NCBI GenBank assembly: GCA_934597345.1
Contig: CAKTRJ010000016.1
Coordinates: forward strand, 1-53,152
Source of the DNA: an uncultured Oscillospiraceae bacterium
Lineage (GTDB): Bacteria > Bacillota > Clostridia > Oscillospirales > Oscillospiraceae
Length of the DNA: 53,152 nt
Direction of reading: 5' to 3'
This document shows positions 48,882 through 53,152 of this stretch, piece after piece. Every line of letters starts with the position of its first letter. Position 1 is the stretch's first letter. Position numbers and translations under genes: made by a program. The notes under the pieces were generated by a model that saw nothing but the letters and a program-made list of their open reading frames with translations, had not been told where the DNA came from and made no database searches.

Positions 48882-48894
48882 ATCATTCGTCTCC

Positions 48895-50691
48895 TTATTT
48901 GATCTTGAAGTGTTCCAGCTGCTGGCCCTTGGCCGTCAGCTCATCCAATGCGTCCGCTTTTTTCGGTGTCTCCCACGGCGGCGTCTCCGCCGGAGGGGCA
49001 GGCTGTACCGGTTCCGCCGGTGCGCTCCGGGGCTCCGCTCTGCGGGGCTGGGCCGCCGGTCTTGCCGCAGCCTTCGGTGCCTCGCCCACCGCCAGCTGCA
49101 CCCGGATGGGTGTACCCAGCTCTCTGGCGGTCACGTCCCGCAGCACCGACAGCACCGCTTCGCTGTCCAGCGAGGCCTTTACGAAATCGTTCTGGCACAG
49201 CACCGTCAGGCAGCCGTCCGCCACCACGCCGCTGGCCATGTTGAGAAATACCCGGTCCTTCACGCTCAGCCGACCCTTGTACTGGTCGATGAGCCGCAGC
49301 CACACGGACGTATCCCCGTCCGCGCTCTCCGCTGTCGAGGGCTGTGCCGCAGCGGCGCGCCGCGGCGGCTGCCGCACCGGCGCGGGCGCAGGTATTTCCT
49401 CCGGGATATCAAACACCCGCTCGCCGTACTCCTCAGGGGGAGGCGGCGCTTCATCGTACCGTGTCTCGATGGGGATGTCCCGCACCGGCGGCGCGGGCCG
49501 CTCCGGAGCGGCTTTCTTCGGCGATGCGGATACGGGCCGTGCCGCCTGAGGAACGCCGCCCTTTTCCAGCGCCGCCACCCGCTGGCACAGGGCCGTCAGG
49601 TCGCCGCTGAGTGTCTCGTCGCACAGCTTCAGCAGGCACAGCTCCGCGTCGGTGCGGGGCCGGATGCTGTCCGGCAGCGCCGCGCAACACTGCTGCAGGG
49701 TGTCCGTCAGATACAAAAACCGCGTCATCGGCTGATCGCCAGCCAGCTCCGAGAGGGTCTTGCGGTCATAAAGTCCCGTCAGCAGGGCGCTGCCGCCGTC
49801 GGGCGCGGCCCTGAGAATGGTCATGTCACGGGCAAGGTCGCTCAGCTCGCTGAGCAGCGCCGCCACGTCCTTGCCGCCCCGGTACAGCTGGTCAAACAGC
49901 GCCAGCGCGTCGCCGGTGCGCCTGTCCAGCACGCACCGCATCAGCTGCACCGTCTGCACCGCTCCGGCAAGGCCCAGCACCTCCAGCACGGCGGCGTTGT
50001 CGATGGCGCCCTCCACCGCCCGGCACTGATCCAGCAGCGACAGGGCGTCACGCATGGCGCCGTTGGCCATCCGGGCCAGCAGCTCCGCGCCGTCGGGGCT
50101 CAGGTCGATGTTCTCCTCCACCGCGATGTGCAGCAGCTGCTGCTGGATATCGCGGGGCAGCAGCCGCTTGAAGGAAAACCGCTGGCAGCGGGAGAGAATG
50201 GTAGCCGGGACCTTGTGCAGCTCCGTGGTGGCCAGAATGAACAGCAGGTGCTCCGGCGGCTCCTCCAGAATTTTCAGCAGGGCGTTGAAGGCAGCGATGG
50301 ACAGCATGTGTACCTCGTCGATGATATACACCCGTTTTTTCAGCACGGAGGGGGTATAGACCGCCTCCTCCCGCAATGCACGCACCTGATCCACGCCGTT
50401 GTTGGAGGCGGCGTCCAGCTCCGTCACATCCAGCAGCGTGCCGCTGTCGATGCCGCGGCAGGCGTCGCACTCACAGCAGGGCGCGCCGTCGATGGGGTGC
50501 TCGCAGTTGACGGCCTTGGCCAGTATCCGGGCGCAGGTGGTCTTTCCGGTGCCGCGGGTGCCGGTGAAGAGATAGGCGTGACCCACGCGGCCCTCGGCCA
50601 CCTGCCGCTGTAAGGTATCGGTGATATGGGCCTGACCCACCACCTCCGAAAAGGTCCTAGGCCGCCACTTGCGGTACAGTGCCTGATACAT
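48895..50691 (-). CDS. dnaX: DNA polymerase III subunit gamma/tau
   Basis: A 598-residue clamp-loader ATPase. ATG 50691 follows AAAGGAG and gives the standard MYQALYRKWRPRTF start. Residues 1-360 are the AAA+ region: Walker A GTRGTGKTT (44-52), zinc cysteines 63, 72/73, 75 and 78, Walker B VYIIDEVHML (121-130) and the SRC motif in ILSRCQRF. The C-terminal third is proline/alanine-rich, then a tau-like domain contacting the polymerase (VWLRLIDQYKGRLSVKDRVFL). I saw no slippery frameshift site for a gamma form. SRP RNA is encoded just upstream. Confidence 0.96.
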   Translation of the reverse strand: MYQALYRKWRPRTFSEVVGQAHITDTLQRQVAEGRVGHAYLFTGTRGTGKTTCARILAKAVNCEHPIDGAPCCECDACRGIDSGTLLDVTELDAASNNGVDQVRALREEAVYTPSVLKKRVYIIDEVHMLSIAAFNALLKILEEPPEHLLFILATTELHKVPATILSRCQRFSFKRLLPRDIQQQLLHIAVEENIDLSPDGAELLARMANGAMRDALSLLDQCRAVEGAIDNAAVLEVLGLAGAVQTVQLMRCVLDRRTGDALALFDQLYRGGKDVAALLSELSDLARDMTILRAAPDGGSALLTGLYDRKTLSELAGDQPMTRFLYLTDTLQQCCAALPDSIRPRTDAELCLLKLCDETLSGDLTALCQRVAALEKGGVPQAARPVSASPKKAAPERPAPPVRDIPIETRYDEAPPPPEEYGERVFDIPEEIPAPAPVRQPPRRAAAAQPSTAESADGDTSVWLRLIDQYKGRLSVKDRVFLNMASGVVADGCLTVLCQNDFVKASLDSEAVLSVLRDVTARELGTPIRVQLAVGEAPKAAARPAAQPRRAEPRSAPAEPVQPAPPAETPPWETPKKADALDELTAKGQQLEHFKIK

Positions 50692-50727
50692 TCCGCTGTC
50701 TCCTTTCATAAAAATTTGCAAAAAATA

Positions 50728-50874
50728 GAAAAAAGTCCTCTGCACGCAGCCACGGAACCGGCTTCCTCGCGGCACATGTCTATCCCTCTTAATGCTGCTC
50801 GGTTCCCCGCCTGACATGATTCGTGGGTATCCATTGCGCGAGACCGGCTCCGCAGCTGCCTGCGGAGGACTCTC
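50728..50874 (-). ncRNA. ffs: Signal recognition particle RNA, small type
   Basis: The minus strand carries the SRP domain IV core GTCAGG, stem CGG, tetraloop GGAA, stem CCG, AGCAGC, the conserved Ffh-binding site. The 5' GTCCTC and 3' GAGGAC ends pair and a T run follows, setting a transcript of about 140 nucleotides. The location upstream of dnaX is typical. It is much shorter than the about 270-nucleotide SRP RNA of Bacillus, so the Alu domain appears to be missing. Confidence 0.9.
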
Positions 50875-50884
50875 ATGTCATGGT

Positions 50885-50913
50885 ATTATACATCAAAGTT
50901 TACCGTTTGGCAA
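50885..50913 (-). promoter_or_regulatory. Promoter of the SRP RNA
   Basis: On the minus strand TTGCCA (50913-50908) and TATAAT (50890-50885), 17-bp spacing. Confidence 0.82.
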
Positions 50914-50934
50914 CAATGACTTTTTTCCAAAGGC

Positions 50935-50962
50935 TTGCATTTTTTTCAAAAAAGGATATGAT
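50935..50962 (+). promoter_or_regulatory. Promoter of the CobW-family genes
   Basis: TTGCAT (50935-50940) and TATGAT (50957-50962), 16-bp spacing. A small CTGCT/AGCAG hairpin (50983-50998) lies in the leader. No clear Zur- or Fur-like palindrome is seen. Confidence 0.6.
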
Positions 50963-51016
50963 ATAGGAGAAAAAATATATGCTGCTTTCCACAGCAGAAG
51001 AAAAGAAGGGTATACT

Positions 51017-52195
51017 ATGACAAAAATCGACATTATCTCCGGATTCCTGGGCGCGGGCAAGACCACGCTGATCAAAAAGCTGCTGGCCGAGGCCTATCAG
51101 GGCGAAAAGCTGGTGCTGATCGAAAACGAATTCGGCGAGATCTCCATTGACGGCGGTTTCCTGAAGGACAGCGGCGTGCAGGTCAGCGAGATGTCTTCCG
51201 GCTGCATCTGCTGCTCTCTGGTGGGCGACTTCAACAAGGCCCTGAAGGAAGTCCATGAGAAGTTCCAGCCTGACCGCATCCTCATCGAGCCCTCCGGCGT
51301 GGGCAAGCTCTCTGACGTGATCGTGGCGGTGGAGAACACCGTGAAGGACGTGCCGGACATGAAGCTGAACAGCTTCGTCACCGTGGCCGACGCCAGTAAG
51401 GTGAAGGTCTACATGAAGAACTTCGGTGAGTTCTATAATAACCAGATCGAGTCCGCCGGCACCATCATCCTCAGCCGTACCCAGAAGCTGTCCCAGGAGA
51501 AGCTGGAGGCCGCCGCGGCCATGCTGCGGGAGAAGAATCCCACCGCCGCCATCATCACCACCCCTTGGGATCAGATCGACGGCAAGACCATTCTGGCCGC
51601 CGTGGAGAAGGTCTCTCTGGCTGACGAGATGCTGGAGAAGATGCGTGCCGAGCATGAGGCCGATGAGCACGAGCATGAGCATCACCACCATCATGACCAC
51701 GACGAGCATGAGGAGCACGACCACTGCCATCACCATCACGACGACGATGACGACCACGATCATGACCACTGCTGCCACCATCACGATCATGAGGAGGAGC
51801 ATGAGCATCATCATGACCATGACCACGATCATGACGAGCATGACCACGAGCATCACCATCACCATGACGGCGAGGAGTGCGATGATCCCCACTGCGGCTG
51901 CCATCACCATCATCACCACGCCGACGAGGTGTTCACCTCCTGGGGCGAGGAGACGGTGAAGCCCTTTACCGAGGAGCAGCTCCACCAGATCCTGACGGCA
52001 CTGGACAGCGGCGACTACGGCCAGATCGTCCGGGCCAAGGGCATTGTCCCCAACGGCGAGGGCAAGTGGCTGCACTTCGACTATGTGCCGGAGGAGCATG
52101 AGGTGCGCTTCGGCCCCGCCGACTACACCGGCCGCCTGTGCGTCATTGGCGCGAAACTGGACGAGCACAAGCTTCACGAGCTGTTCGGCCTGTAA
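51017..52195 (+). CDS. CobW/COG0523 GTPase with long histidine-rich linker
   Basis: A 392-residue G3E-family GTPase, start at ATG behind GAAGGG. Walker A GFLGAGKTT (9-17), switch region ENEFGEISIDGG, the metal-binding CxCC motif GCICC (63, 65, 66), and the base-binding motif here reads LSRTQ in place of NKxD. Residues about 212-303 are a linker with about 44 histidines plus many Asp, Glu and four or five Cys, and the CobW C-terminal domain follows (about 330-392). Family members move zinc or cobalt into target enzymes; the His-rich linker could store zinc or nickel. It is followed 15 bp later by a second CobW-like gene. Confidence 0.9.
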   Translation: MTKIDIISGFLGAGKTTLIKKLLAEAYQGEKLVLIENEFGEISIDGGFLKDSGVQVSEMSSGCICCSLVGDFNKALKEVHEKFQPDRILIEPSGVGKLSDVIVAVENTVKDVPDMKLNSFVTVADASKVKVYMKNFGEFYNNQIESAGTIILSRTQKLSQEKLEAAAAMLREKNPTAAIITTPWDQIDGKTILAAVEKVSLADEMLEKMRAEHEADEHEHEHHHHHDHDEHEEHDHCHHHHDDDDDHDHDHCCHHHDHEEEHEHHHDHDHDHDEHDHEHHHHHDGEECDDPHCGCHHHHHHADEVFTSWGEETVKPFTEEQLHQILTALDSGDYGQIVRAKGIVPNGEGKWLHFDYVPEEHEVRFGPADYTGRLCVIGAKLDEHKLHELFGL

Positions 52196-52210
52196 GGAGA
52201 CAAGGAGCCT

Positions 52211-53125
52211 ATGGATATTCCTGTTTATCTCATTGCCGGATTTCTGGACGCCGGAAAGACGGATTTCATCAACGGCATCCTGAAGGACGGCTTCGCCGCC
52301 GAGGATCGCACGCTGCTGATCTGCTGCGAGGAGGGCGAGAACGAGTACGATCCCAAGGTGCTGCAGAACGTGTTCACCTATACCATCGACGACCCGGCGC
52401 AGATGACCCCGGCCCTTTTCAAGAAGCTGGAAAAGCAGTACCGCCCCAAGCAGGTCATCATGGAGTACAACGGCATGTGGCAGATGGAGCCCCTGTACCG
52501 CGAGGGCTTCCCCGCCAACTGGATCTTATACCAGATCATGGTGCTGGTGGACGCCACCACCTTCGAGACCTACGTCCGCAACATGGGCCAGCTGATGATG
52601 GAGAAGATCGCCAACGCCGACCTGCTGATCTTCAACCGCTGCAACGAGGAGCTGCGCGCCCAGCTCCGCAGCCGCAACCTGAAGATGGTGAACCGCCGGG
52701 CCGACATCTATCTGGAGAACGCCGACGGCACCAGCGAGGAGTATATGACCCCCGACATGTCCCCGTTCGATCTCAGCAGCGGCCATCTGGACGTGCCGGA
52801 TGACGAGTACGGCGTATGGTACGTTGACCTGATGGACAACACCGACCGGTACGACGGCGTCACCGTCACCTTCAAGGCCCTGATGTGCCACTCCAAGAAG
52901 TTCAAGGGCGTCCACTGCCCCGGCCGCTTCGCCATGGTGTGCTGTGAAAATGACATGCAGTTCCTGGCGCTGGTGTGCCGCGGCGAGGGACTGGACAAAT
53001 TCAAGAACCGGGACTGGGTGGAGCTGACCGCCACCGTCCGCAAGGAGAACTGCGACGCCTATCAGGGCGAGGGCCCCGTGCTGTACGTCTCCGACATCCA
53101 CGCCACCGAAAAACCGAAAAACTAA
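52211..53125 (+). CDS. CobW-like GTPase domain with DUF1980-like C-terminus
   Basis: A 304-residue protein. Residues 1-180 resemble a CobW/HypB-type GTPase with Walker A GFLDAGKTDF (10-19), but lack the CxCC metal motif. The C-terminal part (about 205-300) resembles the DUF1980/TIGR03943 domain: MCHSKKFKGVHCPGRFAMVCC, then LVCRGEGLDKFKNRDWVELTATV. That domain normally occurs with a membrane permease, so this gene may open a cluster for metal handling that continues beyond the window. A ribosome site AAGGAG follows the first gene's stop closely, so the two are co-transcribed. Confidence 0.72.
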   Translation: MDIPVYLIAGFLDAGKTDFINGILKDGFAAEDRTLLICCEEGENEYDPKVLQNVFTYTIDDPAQMTPALFKKLEKQYRPKQVIMEYNGMWQMEPLYREGFPANWILYQIMVLVDATTFETYVRNMGQLMMEKIANADLLIFNRCNEELRAQLRSRNLKMVNRRADIYLENADGTSEEYMTPDMSPFDLSSGHLDVPDDEYGVWYVDLMDNTDRYDGVTVTFKALMCHSKKFKGVHCPGRFAMVCCENDMQFLALVCRGEGLDKFKNRDWVELTATVRKENCDAYQGEGPVLYVSDIHATEKPKN

Positions 53126-53152
53126 GTGGTTTCGTTCTGAAAACAGAAGCGC

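Noticed and set aside
48895..50691. Programmed frameshift producing a gamma form of DnaX
   Set aside because: No A-rich slippery heptamer with a following stem was found in the region after the AAA+ domain.
51650..51930. Repetitive CATCAC/GACCAC DNA that could be taken for tandem repeats or CRISPR
   Set aside because: It is in frame and encodes the His/Asp/Glu-rich linker of the CobW-family protein; there are no spacers or regular units.

Overview
The window looks like chromosomal DNA of a GC-rich, anaerobic, gut-type Firmicute, most likely of the Oscillospirales (Clostridia). The reasons are Firmicutes-type AGGAGG ribosome binding sites, TTGACA-17-TATAAT promoters, an M-box riboswitch, a RecD2-type helicase, ComF, a DUF1540 protein and the dnaX-ybaB arrangement. 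No species is claimed.

Left edge (1-2270): the end of an integrated element of lower GC. It holds a sigma-region-4-like regulator cut by the edge, an excisionase-type protein and a tyrosine recombinase, and abuts the 3' end of a tRNA-Val gene. A three-tRNA operon (Met-Glu-Val, minus strand) follows. From 2.7 to 5.7 kb lie a two-gene half-size TauE/SafE-type exporter, a DUF1540 protein behind a terminator-like leader, and mgtE under an M-box Mg2+ riboswitch.

5.8-21.2 kb is mostly plus strand. It carries DNA repair and housekeeping genes: radC, uvrB, an unknown membrane protein, a DMT transporter, a TraX-family protein, a YbaK-type deacylase, uvrA, recD2, comF, mreB and an aminotransferase. 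21.2-30.2 kb holds a DUF2461 protein, a membrane-fused spermidine-synthase-like protein, asd and lysC (minus) divergent from thrC and thrB (plus), an AEC transporter and a gamma-carbonic-anhydrase-like protein. lysC/asd and thrB/thrC supply four steps of the aspartate-to-threonine branch.

30.3-36 kb holds a Crp/Fnr regulator with an SsuABC/TauABC-like ABC transporter, divergent from exodeoxyribonuclease III, then pyrG. 36.1-43.2 kb is the most unusual part: a three-gene minus-strand operon. Its first gene encodes a 1581-residue protein combining an HD phosphohydrolase-like region, a helical solenoid, a NadD-like nucleotidyltransferase and a phosphoribosyltransferase-like domain. The other two encode an LDH/MDH-fold protein and a flavodoxin-fold protein. 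This is the best candidate for an undescribed system, and its function is unknown to me. 43.8-53.1 kb holds a LysR regulator divergent from a small membrane protein and a DMT transporter, a HisC-like aminotransferase, a radical SAM protein, ybaB, dnaX, SRP RNA, and two CobW-family GTPases, one with a long His-rich linker.

Intergenic DNA carries several repeat families. The largest is a noncoding, hairpin-rich element of about 440 bp with inverted termini, present three times (before uvrB, before uvrA and beside lysR). Smaller palindromic elements of about 75-120 bp also occur, one nested in a large copy and one sitting in the loop of the pyrG terminator. Divergent promoters here often overlap almost completely. 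All calls come from reading the sequence; no database search or folding program was run.
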